A stretch of 47,253 nucleotides of DNA, taken from positions 1 through 47,253 of the forward strand of contig JABCYW010000037.1 in assembly GCA_013289985.1 (NCBI GenBank), in the 5' to 3' direction. Shown one piece after another: positions 10,222 through 19,844 of this stretch. A program made the translations under genes and the position numbers. How positions within the stretch are numbered: the stretch's first letter is position 1; each line of letters opens with the position of its first letter. The DNA comes from Betaproteobacteria bacterium. Lineage in GTDB: Bacteria; Pseudomonadota; Gammaproteobacteria; Burkholderiales; Burkholderiaceae_C. The notes below the pieces were generated by a model that was not told the DNA's origin, did no database searches, and was given only the letters and a program-made list of their open reading frames with translations.

Positions 10222-11411
10222 GCACGATGCGACGCACCCTGCTCTCCTGCCTCGCCGCGCTGCTGCTCGCGCCTGCATTCGCGAAGGCCGACGACTTCAT
10301 GGCCGGCGCCGACGTGTCGATGCTGGCCGAGGTCGAGCGCCATGGCGGCAAGTTCTCCAGCGCCGACGGCAAGCCCGGCGATCCGCTGCAGATCCTCAAG
10401 GACTCCGGCGTGAACTGGGTGCGCCTGCGCCTGTGGCACACGCCGGTGTTCGCGGCCGACGTCGTCGAGAACGGCCGCGTGGTCCTGAAGAAGGGCGCGG
10501 CCGTGGGCGGCGGCAACAACGGCCTCGCCACCACGATGCGCCTCGCCCGCCGCGCCAAGGGCCTGGGCCTGAAGGTGCTGCTCGACATCCACTACAGCGA
10601 CTTCTGGGCCGACCCGCAGACGCAGACCAAGCCCGCGGCCTGGGCGAACCTGCATGGCGAGGCGTTGCAGGCCGCGATGCGCGAGTACACGACGAACACG
10701 CTGGCCGCGCTGGACGCCGTGGGCGCCGCGCCCGACATGGTGCAGATCGGCAACGAGACCAACGCCGGCATGCTGTGGCCCGACGGCCAGACCTGGTCGG
10801 CCGACAAGGGCGCGAAGATCGGCGGCGACGCGGCCTTCGCGGCGCTGCTGCGCGCCGGCATCGAGGGCGTGCGCGCCAACGACGCGCTCACCGGCCAGCA
10901 CCTGCCCGTGATGCTGCACCTGGCCGGTGGCACCGACCCCGACCTGTGCCACCACATGCTGGACCTGTTCGCGGCGGAGCGCCTGGACTACGACCTCGTC
11001 GGCCTGTCCTGGTACCCGATCTACCACGGCACGCTGGCCCAGCTGAAGTCCAACCTCGACGAGCTCGCGCAGCACTATCGCAAGCCGCTGGTCGTCGTCG
11101 AGACCGCCTACGGCTGGACGCTGGACAACGGCCAGGCTACGTCGCACCTGCTCGATGCCCAGCACGCGGAAAAGGCCGGCTATCCCGCCACCGTGGCCGG
11201 CCAGGCGCAGGTGATCAAGGACGTGATCGCCACCGTCGCGGCCGTGCCCGGCGGCCTGGGCCGCGGCGTCTTCTATTGGGAGCCGGCCTGGATTCCCGCG
11301 GCCGGCGCGGGCTGGCGCACCGGCGGCGACAACAACTGGGAGAACCAGGCGCTGTTCGACTACTCGGGCCGCGCGCTGCCATCCATGCAGGCGCTGCGCG
11401 CGCCGCATTGA
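10218..11411 (+). CDS. GH53 endo-beta-1,4-galactanase, secreted
   Basis: A 397-residue enzyme with a signal peptide (MRRTLLSCLAALLLAPAFAKA region, residues 4-24), so periplasmic or secreted. GH53 hallmarks are RLRLWHTP near residue 69, LDIHYSDFWADP near 122, the acid/base Glu180 in QIGNETNAGMLWPDG and the nucleophile Glu295 in VVVETAYGW. GH53 cuts internal beta-1,4-galactosyl bonds of pectic arabinogalactan I, so this gene defines the substrate of the whole locus. The start at 10218 overlaps the malG-type stop by 4 bp; a second ATG at 10227 would give a shorter leader. Confidence 0.96.
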   Translation: MSTMRRTLLSCLAALLLAPAFAKADDFMAGADVSMLAEVERHGGKFSSADGKPGDPLQILKDSGVNWVRLRLWHTPVFAADVVENGRVVLKKGAAVGGGNNGLATTMRLARRAKGLGLKVLLDIHYSDFWADPQTQTKPAAWANLHGEALQAAMREYTTNTLAALDAVGAAPDMVQIGNETNAGMLWPDGQTWSADKGAKIGGDAAFAALLRAGIEGVRANDALTGQHLPVMLHLAGGTDPDLCHHMLDLFAAERLDYDLVGLSWYPIYHGTLAQLKSNLDELAQHYRKPLVVVETAYGWTLDNGQATSHLLDAQHAEKAGYPATVAGQAQVIKDVIATVAAVPGGLGRGVFYWEPAWIPAAGAGWRTGGDNNWENQALFDYSGRALPSMQALRAPH

Positions 11412-11489
11412 TCCATACGAACGATTCATAGCTCGCGCACGAAACGGAAGTATTCGACATCGCGCGGCCTGCCTATCGTTCAAGACATC
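11412..11489. other. Short gap with an imperfect palindrome
   Basis: A 78-bp gap between GH53 and dgoD, the first real break in the operon. It contains an imperfect inverted repeat (TACGAA, CGA, TTCATA at 11416-11430). No convincing -35/-10 pair was found, so dgoD may be read through from GH35 or have its own weak promoter. Confidence 0.3.
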
Positions 11490-12638
11490 ATGAAGATCAC
11501 CAAACTCACCACCTATCGCGTGCCACCGCGCTGGATGTTCCTCAAGGTCGAGACCGACGAGGGACTGGTCGGCTGGGGCGAGCCCGTCGTCGAAGGCCGC
11601 GCGCGCACCGTCGAGGCCGCGGTGCACGAACTCTCCAAGCTGGTCGTCGGCCAGGATCCGTCGCGCATCAACGACCTCTGGCAGGCGATGTACCGCGGCG
11701 GCTTCTACCGCGGCGGCCCGATCCTGATGAGCGCGATCGCGGGCATCGACCAGGCCTTGTGGGACATCAAGGGCAAGGCGCTGAACGCGCCCGTGCACGA
11801 GCTGCTGGGCGGCCGCGTGCGCGATCGCATGAAGACCTATTGCTGGGTGGGCGGCGATCGTCCGGCCGACATCATCGAGTCCATCCACAAGGTGCGTGCC
11901 GCGGGCTTCGACACGGTCAAGATGAACGGCACCGAGGAGTTCGGGCTGCTTGCCACGCACGCCGAGGTGGATCGCGCGATCGCCAAGTTCGCGGAGATCC
12001 GCGCCGCGTTCGGCAGCGACATCAACTTCGGCATCGACTTCCACGGCCGCGTGGCGCTGCCCATGGCCAAGGTGCTGCTGCGCGAGCTCGAGCCGCTGCG
12101 CCCGCTGTTCGTCGAGGAGCCGGTGCTGGCCGAACAGAGCGAGCACTACGCGCGCCTGGCCGACGCCACGTCGATCCCGCTGGCGGCCGGCGAGCGCATG
12201 TACTCGCGCTTCGACTTCAAGCGCGTGCTGGCCGCCGGCGGCCTGGCCATCCTGCAGCCCGATCTCTCGCATGCGGGCGGCGTCACCGAGTGCCACAAGA
12301 TCGCCGCGATGGCCGAGGCGCACGACGTGGCGCTGGCGCCGCACTGCCCGCTGGGCCCGGTGGCGCTCGCCGCCTGCCTGCAGGTGGACTGGGTGTCGCA
12401 CAACGCGGTGCTGCAGGAGCAGAGCGCGGGCATCCACTACAACCAGGGCGCCGAGCTGCTGGACTACGTGAAGAACCGCGCCGACTTCCACATCGCCAAC
12501 GGCTACGTCTCGCCCAGCCGCCTGCCGGGCCTGGGCGTGGACATCGACGAGGAACGCGTCATCGAGGCGAGCCGCGACTGCGCCGACTGGCACAACCCGC
12601 TGTGGCGCCACGCCGACGGGAGCGTGGCCGAGTGGTGA
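11490..12638 (+). CDS. dgoD: D-galactonate dehydratase
   Basis: A 382-residue enolase-superfamily enzyme of the same length as E. coli DgoD. It converts D-galactonate to 2-dehydro-3-deoxy-D-galactonate. Residues known from E. coli DgoD fall at the same positions: metal ligands Asp183, Glu209 and Glu235, and acid/base residues His185 (GIDFHGR) and His285 (LAPHCPLGP). This makes the specific assignment stronger than a generic mandelate-racemase-family call. It starts the dgoD-dgoK-dgoA unit and overlaps dgoK by 4 bp. Confidence 0.95.
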   Translation: MKITKLTTYRVPPRWMFLKVETDEGLVGWGEPVVEGRARTVEAAVHELSKLVVGQDPSRINDLWQAMYRGGFYRGGPILMSAIAGIDQALWDIKGKALNAPVHELLGGRVRDRMKTYCWVGGDRPADIIESIHKVRAAGFDTVKMNGTEEFGLLATHAEVDRAIAKFAEIRAAFGSDINFGIDFHGRVALPMAKVLLRELEPLRPLFVEEPVLAEQSEHYARLADATSIPLAAGERMYSRFDFKRVLAAGGLAILQPDLSHAGGVTECHKIAAMAEAHDVALAPHCPLGPVALAACLQVDWVSHNAVLQEQSAGIHYNQGAELLDYVKNRADFHIANGYVSPSRLPGLGVDIDEERVIEASRDCADWHNPLWRHADGSVAEW

Positions 12639-13573
12639 ACGACGCCGTCACCGCCGCCCGCCTGGTCGCGCTCGACTGGGGCAGCACGCGCCTGCGCGCC
12701 TGGTTGCTGGGGCAGGGCGGCGCCATCCTCGCGGAACGCCAGAACGGCGACGGCGCCTCGGTGCTCGCGGGCGGCGCGGCGGCGTTCGAGAACGCGCTCG
12801 TGACGCTGGCCGGCGACTGGCTGGAGATGGGCATGCCGGTGCTTGCCTGTGGCATGGTGGGCAGCACGCACGGCTGGCGCGAGGCACCCTACGTCGCCTG
12901 CCCCGCGCGGCTCGATCGCCTGCACGAGCACCTGGTGGAGGTGCGCACCACGGCGGCCCTGCACCTGCACATCGTGCCGGGCCTGATAGCCGAGACCGGC
13001 GACGCGCCCGACGTGATGCGCGGCGAGGAGACGCAGGTGCTGGGCTTCGCGCACGCGCTGCCGGCGCTGGCCGACGGCGCCTGCGTGCTGATGCCCGGCA
13101 CGCACGCGAAGTGGGTGCAGCTGCGCCACGGCGCGGTGGAGAGCTTCCGCACGCGCATGACCGGCGAGGTCTACGCGCTGCTGCGCAGCCATTCCGTGCT
13201 CGCGCGCCTGATGCCGCGCGACGACGACGGCTGGCATGCCGACGCCTTCGAGGCCGGCGTACAGGCCGCGCGGCGCGCCGACGGCGCCGACCTGCTGGGC
13301 CAGCTGTTCTCCGTGCGCACGCTGGGGCTCACGCAGCGCTGGCCCGCGGACGCGCTGTCGGATCACCTGTCGGGCCTGTTGATCGGCCATGAATTGATCG
13401 CGGGCCTGCGCACGGCGCAAGGGCCGATCGCGCTGGTGGGCGAGGCCGCGCTGTGCGCGCGCTATGTCCACGCGCTGGAGGTGCTGGGCGTGACGCCCGC
13501 GGGCGTCCACGGCAACACCGCGATCGCGGGTCTGTGGCAACTGGCCGTGCAGGCCGGATGGGTGGCGCGATGA
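12635..13573 (+). CDS. dgoK: 2-dehydro-3-deoxygalactonokinase
   Basis: A 312-residue kinase that phosphorylates 2-dehydro-3-deoxygalactonate with ATP. The N-terminal ASKHA-fold phosphate loop ([13 protein letters not shown]) and the segments [19 protein letters not shown] and [10 protein letters not shown] are typical of DgoK. The start is taken as GTG at 12635, overlapping the dgoD stop as GTGA; an adjacent in-frame GTG at 12632 is an alternative. The stop overlaps dgoA by 4 bp. Confidence 0.93.
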   Translation: MNDAVTAARLVALDWGSTRLRAWLLGQGGAILAERQNGDGASVLAGGAAAFENALVTLAGDWLEMGMPVLACGMVGSTHGWREAPYVACPARLDRLHEHLVEVRTTAALHLHIVPGLIAETGDAPDVMRGEETQVLGFAHALPALADGACVLMPGTHAKWVQLRHGAVESFRTRMTGEVYALLRSHSVLARLMPRDDDGWHADAFEAGVQAARRADGADLLGQLFSVRTLGLTQRWPADALSDHLSGLLIGHELIAGLRTAQGPIALVGEAALCARYVHALEVLGVTPAGVHGNTAIAGLWQLAVQAGWVAR

Positions 13574-14217
13574 GCCGCACTGAACTTCTCCACGCCGCGA
13601 TGGCCAGGCTGCCGCTGGTGGCCATCCTGCGCGGGCTGCGTCCGCACGAAACCGAGGGCATCGGCCTCGCGCTGGAGGCCGCCGGCTTCGACCTGGTCGA
13701 GGTGCCGCTCAACTCGCCGCAGCCGTTCGACTCCATCGCCACGCTGCGCCGCGTGCTCAAGCCCGCCACGCTGGTGGGCGCGGGCACCGTCACGCGAGTC
13801 GAGGACGTGCGGCGCCTGCACGAGATCGGCGCCGACCTCGTCGTGATGCCGCACGCCGATGTCGCGGTGATCCGCGCCGCCAAGGCCGCCGGCATGCTGT
13901 GCGTGCCCGGGGTGGCCACGCCCACCGAGGCCTTCGCGGCGATCGCCGCCGGCGCCGATGCGCTGAAGCTGTTTCCCGCCGAGCTCTTCACCCCCGGCGT
14001 GCTGAAGGCGATGCGCAGCGTGCTGCCGCCCGCCGTGCCGCTGCTGCCCGTGGGCGGCATCACGCCCGCCGACCTGGCGCCGTGGCGCGCGGCCGGCGCC
14101 AGCGGCTTCGGCCTCGGCTCGGCGCTCTACCGACCTGGCGCCGATGCGGCCGCCGTGGCCGCGAACGCCGCCGATTTCATCCGCGCCTGGCACGCCTGCG
14201 CCCCACCGAGTTCCTGA
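13570..14217 (+). CDS. dgoA: 2-dehydro-3-deoxy-6-phosphogalactonate aldolase
   Basis: A 215-residue class I aldolase that splits the phosphorylated intermediate into pyruvate and glyceraldehyde-3-phosphate, the last step of the De Ley-Doudoroff pathway. The Schiff-base lysine is probably Lys133 in ALKLFPAEL and the general acid/base Glu44 in LVEVPLNSP. The length matches KDPG/KDPGal aldolases (about 205-215). The dgoDK context favours the galactose-series substrate over KDPG. It overlaps dgoK by 4 bp. Confidence 0.93.
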   Translation: MSRTELLHAAMARLPLVAILRGLRPHETEGIGLALEAAGFDLVEVPLNSPQPFDSIATLRRVLKPATLVGAGTVTRVEDVRRLHEIGADLVVMPHADVAVIRAAKAAGMLCVPGVATPTEAFAAIAAGADALKLFPAELFTPGVLKAMRSVLPPAVPLLPVGGITPADLAPWRAAGASGFGLGSALYRPGADAAAVAANAADFIRAWHACAPPSS

Positions 14218-14285
14218 AATGCACCGCGGCGAGGAGATGCCGCGACAGCCGATCCCGACGATAACCAGACCTACGGAGACAAACC

Positions 14286-16952
14286 ATGAACCGAATCGCC
14301 CACCGTTCGAATCGCCCGCAGCCGGCGCGCGTGAATGCGCTGCTGCAGGCCGTGCTGATGTTGCCCGCCGTGCTCGGCGCGGCCGCCGCGCACGCCCAGG
14401 CCGCCGCCGCGGCGGCGCCCGCCTCGGCTGCCTCCGCCGCAGCCGCTGCCAAGGACGACGTGCAGGTCGTCACCGTGGTCGGCGTGGCCGCCTCGCTGGC
14501 CAGCTCGGTCAGCCAGAAGAACGCGTCCAACTCGATGGTGGAGGTGATCGCCTCGGAAGACATCGGCAAGCTGCCCGACACCACGATCGCCGAATCGCTG
14601 GCCCGCCTGCCGGGCCTGGCGGCCGGCATCGACCGCGGCAACGCGAGCCAGGTGGTGGCGCGCGGCCTGGGCCCGCGCTTCATCAGCTCCACGCTCAACG
14701 GCCGCGAATTCGCCAGCACCGAACCCGATCGCGCGGTGCGCTTCGAGATGTTCCCGTCCGAGTCCATCTCGGGCGCCAAGGTCTACAAGACGCAATCGGC
14801 CGAGATCGCCGAGGGTGGCATCGCCACCACCGTGGACCTGCAGACCATCAGCCCGCTCGCCTACCGGGAACGCAACGTCACGGTCAAGGCGGACGGGGAG
14901 TTCTACAAGCAGGGCGCCGACATCGAGGGCGCGAAGAAGTGGGCGCCGCGCCTGGGCGCCGTCTACGTCGACCAGTTCGCCGACCACACGATCGGCGTCG
15001 CGCTGGCGGCCAGCTACTTCGACCAGCCCGACGTGAGCGACCAGTTCCAGAACTACGGCTTCAACGGGCGGACCCCGTGGGACGTGGACGGAACCGGCGG
15101 GTCCGAGTCGGTACCCTGGGGTTTCCAGAACCAGGTCGTCAAGGGCACCAACAAGCGCTCCAGCCTGCTGGGCAAGGTCGAATGGAAGCCCAATGCCGAC
15201 ACCCAGGTGACGGCGGATGTCTATACCGCGCGCTCCAACATCCATGAGAACTCGATGTACCACGTGGCCGGCGCCGGCTTCCCGTACAGCAACATCACCG
15301 TGTCGGACGGCTTCGTGACGGGCGGCACGGAGCAGAACACGTCCATGAACACGATCGAAGGCCTGTGGAAGCAGAACCAGCGCGACTTCGCGGCGGGCCT
15401 GAACGGCAAGACCAGGCTGGCCGGATGGAAGCTGGAGGGCGACATCGCGCGCTCCACGGCCACGCGTGACACGCTGTGGGCCGGCGTGGGCCTGTGGATG
15501 CAGAGCAATGGCGCGCTGACCTGGAGCGCCCCGCACAACGGCTGGGCCACCTACTCGTACAGCGAGGACACCGGCAACCCGGCCAACTACGGCAACACGA
15601 CCTACGAGCAGTGGGGCCCGAACTATGCCGGCCGCCTGAACGATTCGCTGAACTCGCAGGTGATCAACGCGAGCCGCGACGTGGACTGGGGCGCCATCCG
15701 CACGGTGAAGCTGGGCCTGCGCACCACGCAGCGCGAGAAGGGCTACAACCAGATCTCGTGGGACTTCGACAACCAGACCGCCGCGTTGAACACGTCGGAT
15801 CTCGTGCGCGTTCACGTGGCCGGCCGCCCGGACTTCGTCACGTTCGCCGAGGGCCTCGACGCGGCGATCACCAACTACTTCGGCGCCGACGCGCTGAGCA
15901 CCGCCGGCCGCACCGCCACCACCAGCGACCTGATCTACAAGGACTGGCGCGCCAAGGAGAACAACACCTCGGCCTACGCGCAGTTCGATCTCTCGGGCGC
16001 CGCCCTCGGCAAGGACTACCGCGGCGACTTCGGCCTGCGCGTGGCCCACACCAACCAGACCGGCTACGGCTACCAGCAGATCAACGGGGCCACGCCGGCA
16101 CAGGTGTCCGACGGCACCGGCTACACGCGCTTCCTGCCCAGCCTGAACCTGGTGCTGTCGCTGGACGAGGCCGAGGAGCACCAGATCCGCTTCGGCGCGT
16201 CGCGCGCCATGTCGCGCGCGCCGCTGGACGTGATGAACGACGCCCACGTCGTCACCGTCTCGCAGAACGCAGGCACGCCGACCACGGTCACCGGCGGCAA
16301 CCCGCGCCTGAAGCCGATGATGGCCAACCAGATCGACCTGGCCTACGAGGACTTCTTCGCCAAGGGCAGCCTGCTGTCCGCCGGCGTGTTCTTCAAGCAG
16401 ATCAGCGACTACATCGCGCTCGATACCGTCGCGGGTACCTACCAGGGCGCGGCCGCCAACTTCACCGAGCAGGTCAACCGCAAGGGCGGCCACGCGCAGG
16501 GCTTCGAGCTGGTCTACCAGCAGGCGTTCACCAAGCTGCCGGGCCTGTGGAGCGGCCTGGGCGTGATGAGCAACTACACCTACACGAACAGCGACATCAA
16601 GGACATGGCCAGCAACGGCTCGCCGATCCCCACCAACGGCCTGATGAAGCACAACATGGGCGTGACGCTGTGGTACGCGCATGACGGCTTCGAGGCGCGC
16701 CTGTCGGCCAACCACCACTCGCAGTACAACCGCGCGCCCACCTGGGACTCCACGCAGTTCTACTACAACGGTGCGGAGACCTGGGCGTCGCTGAACCTGT
16801 CGCAGCAGATCACGTCGCACCTGCAGGCCCGCTTCGGCATCGAGAACCTCACCAACCAACGCGTGATCTATACGGACCCCACCAACCGCTACAACCAGTG
16901 GGACTTCCAGTACGGCCGCCGCTTCGACGTGGGCCTGACCTACAAGCTCTGA
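14286..16952 (+). CDS. TonB-dependent outer-membrane receptor
   Basis: An 888-residue receptor. A signal peptide runs to about residue 37 (AAAHAQ), followed by an alanine-rich linker. The plug domain carries VEVIASEDIGKLPDTTIAES, ARLPGL and RGLGPRFISSTLNGRE. A 22-strand barrel fills the rest and ends with an aromatic-rich strand (FDVGLTYKL), with Leu rather than Phe last. This plug type is common in carbohydrate-uptake TonB receptors of proteobacteria. It probably imports galactan fragments across the outer membrane (inference from context). A GGAG site lies 8 bp before the ATG. The 68-bp gap from dgoA holds no clear promoter. Confidence 0.93.
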   Translation: MNRIAHRSNRPQPARVNALLQAVLMLPAVLGAAAAHAQAAAAAAPASAASAAAAAKDDVQVVTVVGVAASLASSVSQKNASNSMVEVIASEDIGKLPDTTIAESLARLPGLAAGIDRGNASQVVARGLGPRFISSTLNGREFASTEPDRAVRFEMFPSESISGAKVYKTQSAEIAEGGIATTVDLQTISPLAYRERNVTVKADGEFYKQGADIEGAKKWAPRLGAVYVDQFADHTIGVALAASYFDQPDVSDQFQNYGFNGRTPWDVDGTGGSESVPWGFQNQVVKGTNKRSSLLGKVEWKPNADTQVTADVYTARSNIHENSMYHVAGAGFPYSNITVSDGFVTGGTEQNTSMNTIEGLWKQNQRDFAAGLNGKTRLAGWKLEGDIARSTATRDTLWAGVGLWMQSNGALTWSAPHNGWATYSYSEDTGNPANYGNTTYEQWGPNYAGRLNDSLNSQVINASRDVDWGAIRTVKLGLRTTQREKGYNQISWDFDNQTAALNTSDLVRVHVAGRPDFVTFAEGLDAAITNYFGADALSTAGRTATTSDLIYKDWRAKENNTSAYAQFDLSGAALGKDYRGDFGLRVAHTNQTGYGYQQINGATPAQVSDGTGYTRFLPSLNLVLSLDEAEEHQIRFGASRAMSRAPLDVMNDAHVVTVSQNAGTPTTVTGGNPRLKPMMANQIDLAYEDFFAKGSLLSAGVFFKQISDYIALDTVAGTYQGAAANFTEQVNRKGGHAQGFELVYQQAFTKLPGLWSGLGVMSNYTYTNSDIKDMASNGSPIPTNGLMKHNMGVTLWYAHDGFEARLSANHHSQYNRAPTWDSTQFYYNGAETWASLNLSQQITSHLQARFGIENLTNQRVIYTDPTNRYNQWDFQYGRRFDVGLTYKL

Positions 16953-16957
16953 GTCAT

Positions 16958-17740
16958 ATGGAGTACCCATCGCAACGCCTCGCGGGCAAGGTGGCGCTGG
17001 TCACCGGCTCCACGCTGGGCATCGGCGCGGCCACCGCGCGCCTGTTCGCGCGCGAGGGCGCGCGGGTCGTCCTCAACAGCCACGTGGACGACGTGGCCGC
17101 CCGCCGCATCGCCGACGAGCTGGGCCGCGAGCGCGCGCTGTTCGTGCAGGCCGACGTGGCCGACGGCGCCGCGGTGCAGGCGATGGTGGACCACGCGACC
17201 GCGCGCTTCGGCCCGGTCGACGTGCTGGTCAACAACGCCGGCCGCAACTTCTTCAACGACCCGCTCACGCTGACGATGGAGCAGTGGCGGCACTGCATGT
17301 CGGTGGACCTCGAGGGCGCGTGGAACTGCGCCCGCGCGGTGCTGCCCGGCATGCTCGCGGCCGGCCGTGGCAGCATCGTCAACATCGCCTCGGTGCACGG
17401 CCACAAGATCATCCCGGACTGCTTCCCCTACCCGGTGGCCAAGCACGCGCTGATCGGCCTCACGCGCGCGCTGGGCCTGCAGTACGCGGCGCGCGGCGTG
17501 CGCGTGAACTCGATCTCGCCGGGGCTGATCCTGACCGAGGCCATCGAGGCCTCGTTCGCGGCCAGCGCCGATCCGCAAGGCGAGCGCGCGCGCCAGGCCG
17601 CGCTGCTGCCCTGCAGGCGCATCGGCGAACCCGACGAGGTGGCCTACACCGCGCTGTTCCTCGCCGGCGACGAGGCCCGCTTCATCAACGCGACCGACAT
17701 CCTGGTGGACGGCGGCCGCTCGCAGCTGTACCACGAGTAG
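16958..17740 (+). CDS. SDR-family oxidoreductase, probable D-galactose 1-dehydrogenase
   Basis: A 260-residue classical short-chain dehydrogenase. The nucleotide-binding motif is TGSTLGIG (16-23), with VNNAG near 91. The catalytic triad is Ser145, Tyr158 and Lys162 (YPVAK). The family alone does not fix the substrate. The locus lacks any other sugar oxidase or dehydrogenase, and DgoDKA needs galactonate, so oxidation of galactose to galactonolactone is the best inference. Related SDR enzymes also oxidise L-arabinose or glucose. The ATG at 16958 is 5 bp after the receptor stop. Confidence 0.85.
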   Translation: MEYPSQRLAGKVALVTGSTLGIGAATARLFAREGARVVLNSHVDDVAARRIADELGRERALFVQADVADGAAVQAMVDHATARFGPVDVLVNNAGRNFFNDPLTLTMEQWRHCMSVDLEGAWNCARAVLPGMLAAGRGSIVNIASVHGHKIIPDCFPYPVAKHALIGLTRALGLQYAARGVRVNSISPGLILTEAIEASFAASADPQGERARQAALLPCRRIGEPDEVAYTALFLAGDEARFINATDILVDGGRSQLYHE

Positions 17741-17748
17741 GCAGCGCC

Positions 17749-18774
17749 ATGCAGGACCCCCGCTCCGAACGCTTCATCCGGTCGCGCCTGAAGACGCGCC
17801 ACCTGGTGCTGCTCGGCGAGCTCGGCGAGCACCGCTCCATCATGCACGCCGCCAACGCCGCGCACATGACGCAGCCGGCGGCGTCGAAGCTGCTGTCGGA
17901 GCTGGAGAGCCTGCTGGGCACGCCGCTGTTCGAGCGGCTGCCGCGCGGCGTGACACCCACGCCCTACGGCGAGATCATGATCCGCCGCGCGCGGGCCGCG
18001 CTGGCCGAGATGAACCTGGCGCACCAGGAGGTGATGACGCTGCTGTCGGGCCTCAGCGGCCGCGTGGCCGTCGGCACCGTGCTGACGCCGGCGATGGACC
18101 TGCTGCCCGCCGCCGTGCTGCGCCTGAAGACGCTGTACCCGAAGCTGCACGTGGCCATCGAGGTGGACACCAGCAAGTCGCTGCTGGCGCGGCTGCGCTC
18201 GGGCCAGCTGGAGATGATGGTGGGCCGCATCCTCGAGCCCGAGGCCGCCGAGGAGCTCGAGTTCGAGCCGCTCAGCGACGAGCCGCACTGCATCTTCGCG
18301 CGCGCCGGCCACCCGCTGGCCGGGCGCGGCGACCTCACGCTGGCCGACCTCGCCGACGCCGGCTGGATCCTGCCCGCCGAGGGCAGCATCCTGCGCGACC
18401 GCCTGACCGCGCTGTTCCTGTCCGCGGGCCTCGACCTGCCCGAGCACACCATCGAGACCACCTCGGTGCCGATGATCACGCACATGCTGGCGCAGAGCGA
18501 CATGGTGGTCGCGCTGCCGCCGGAGGTGGTGCGCACGCACGTGGAGCACCGCGTGCTGGTGCCGCTGCCCCTCTTGCTGGAGCTGCGGCTCGACCGCTAC
18601 GGCATCGTCACGCGCCGCCACCACCCGCTGTCGCCGGGCGGGCAGGCGATGCTGCAGGCGCTGCGCGTGTCGGCGGGCGCGTCGCACAATGTCGAACGGC
18701 CGCCGCGGCCGGCCGCCGGCGCGGCCGTGGACCTGCCGCCCGGTCAGAAGAACCCGAGCGCCTTGTCGCTGTAG
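17749..18774 (+). CDS. LysR-family regulator, GbpR-like
   Basis: A 341-residue regulator. The N-terminal winged helix-turn-helix covers residues 15-75 ([20 protein letters not shown]), followed by a LysR effector domain with a conserved [17 protein letters not shown] start. The last 25 or so residues are a proline/alanine-rich tail that looks non-structural. The closest remembered family is GbpR-like regulators of galactose and sugar-binding proteins (recollection, not a search). It directly follows the dehydrogenase gene and probably senses a pathway intermediate. Two regulators at one locus suggest separate control of depolymerisation and of galactose oxidation. Confidence 0.9.
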   Translation: MQDPRSERFIRSRLKTRHLVLLGELGEHRSIMHAANAAHMTQPAASKLLSELESLLGTPLFERLPRGVTPTPYGEIMIRRARAALAEMNLAHQEVMTLLSGLSGRVAVGTVLTPAMDLLPAAVLRLKTLYPKLHVAIEVDTSKSLLARLRSGQLEMMVGRILEPEAAEELEFEPLSDEPHCIFARAGHPLAGRGDLTLADLADAGWILPAEGSILRDRLTALFLSAGLDLPEHTIETTSVPMITHMLAQSDMVVALPPEVVRTHVEHRVLVPLPLLLELRLDRYGIVTRRHHPLSPGGQAMLQALRVSAGASHNVERPPRPAAGAAVDLPPGQKNPSALSL

Positions 18775-18893
18775 CTCACGAGCAGGTTCTTGGTCTGCTG
18801 GTAGTGATCGAGCATCATCTCGGCTCGCGATGAGCTCGAGGTTCTGCTCCATGCGGTCGGTGATCTTGTCGAGGATGTCAAGCTGCGACTCTG
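18744..18893 (-). pseudogene. Relic of an aldehyde dehydrogenase (internal deletion)
   Basis: Read leftward, about 18885-18830 encodes [19 protein letters not shown], which resembles an N-terminal part of AldB-type aldehyde dehydrogenases. In a different frame, about 18823-18747 encodes [18 protein letters not shown] followed by KALGFF and a stop (TCA at 18744-18746), the characteristic C-terminus of the same family. The roughly 400 residues between, including the catalytic Cys and Glu, are gone. The two pieces abut out of frame. It overlaps the 3' end of the LysR gene tail-to-tail and abuts the diiron-protein gene. Confidence 0.7.
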
Positions 18894-19706
18894 TCAGGCG
18901 ACGTCGAGAGCATCGAGCCCCAGCGCCGACGAGTTGGATGCCGTCTCTTCGAAGGTTCCGTGAATGGACGCCATCATCGCGCTGTCCAGGGACAGTTCCA
19001 TGTATCGATAGCTCGAGCGAATGGCTTGTCGTACCTGTGCGATCTCATGCGCGCTGGGCGCATGCCCCAGCAAGGTCGCGACGATGTCGAGCGCGTCCCA
19101 TGGATGCGTGTCGTCGTATTCGGCATGCACCTTGAGCCACCGCATCGCCGGAGCACGGACCTCTTCAGGCAACGATTTCGCATAGGTGTCCTGCGAACAC
19201 ACGACGCAGGACCACTCGCCCGTGGCACCTTCGACGGCGTAGTTCGTTGCCGCCACGGCGACCGCCAGGTCGGCGCGGTCGCATACGTACCAGCACCAGT
19301 GCGCCAAGGCCTGGAGTTCCTCCGTATCCGAACCCGATCGAAGATCGTTGAGGCTCAGCCCCGCCGCGCTGGCCCAGGCCGCCCAATGCTCGGCATGCTT
19401 CTGTTCGACGCGGATGTTCTGGATCAGGTAGCGGCGCGCCATGTCTGCCCCGACGCTGTCCCCGTAGCCGGCCTTCTTCAGGTTCATGGCCATGAACCGC
19501 GGGAATTGCTCGATCGTCGGCCACACGCCGACCAGGAAGCGCTGCATGGACGGCAGCGGCAGCCTCGCATCCCGCATCAGCGAAAACAGCTCGTGTTCGA
19601 CGACACGGCGCTTCTGCGGTGTCGTTTCATGAACGACGCGTTGCAGCCAGACCGGATAGCTGCCGATGCTTTTCAGATCACCCGTGCGACGGAATGCGTT
19701 TGACAT
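18894..19706 (-). CDS. Heme-oxygenase-like diiron (TenA/CADD-like) protein, function unknown
   Basis: A 270-residue all-helical protein. Candidate metal ligands are Glu101 with His104/His107 (RVEQKHAEHW), Glu159 (NYAVEGATGEW) and His194, Asp198, His201 (HAEYDDTHPW). The last group matches the H-x3-D-x2-H pattern of the heme-oxygenase-like diiron oxidase superfamily (CADD, SznF and relatives). The substrate cannot be inferred. The start is set at 19706 because GGAAG lies just upstream; an upstream in-frame ATG at 19775 lacks one. It is 138 bp downstream of the hybrid kinase, same strand. Its base use is visibly less GC-rich than the galactan locus, so it may be acquired. Confidence 0.8.
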   Translation of the reverse strand: MSNAFRRTGDLKSIGSYPVWLQRVVHETTPQKRRVVEHELFSLMRDARLPLPSMQRFLVGVWPTIEQFPRFMAMNLKKAGYGDSVGADMARRYLIQNIRVEQKHAEHWAAWASAAGLSLNDLRSGSDTEELQALAHWCWYVCDRADLAVAVAATNYAVEGATGEWSCVVCSQDTYAKSLPEEVRAPAMRWLKVHAEYDDTHPWDALDIVATLLGHAPSAHEIAQVRQAIRSSYRYMELSLDSAMMASIHGTFEETASNSSALGLDALDVA

Positions 19707-19844
19707 GGTCTTCCCGAGGTTGGCGTTCGTGATGAAAATCACGCGAATCGTGCCTGCAAGTTGCCTGGCTAGCAAGCGGCGCGCCGCGATCTTTCACTCG
19801 ATTACAACAACGGGCCCGTCGCACGATGCGTGCGCGCCGCGCGA

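Noticed and set aside
11416-11430. Imperfect palindrome before dgoD as another LacI-type operator
   Set aside because: It does not fit TTAARCGNTTAA and lacks a CG centre; kept only as a note on the gap.
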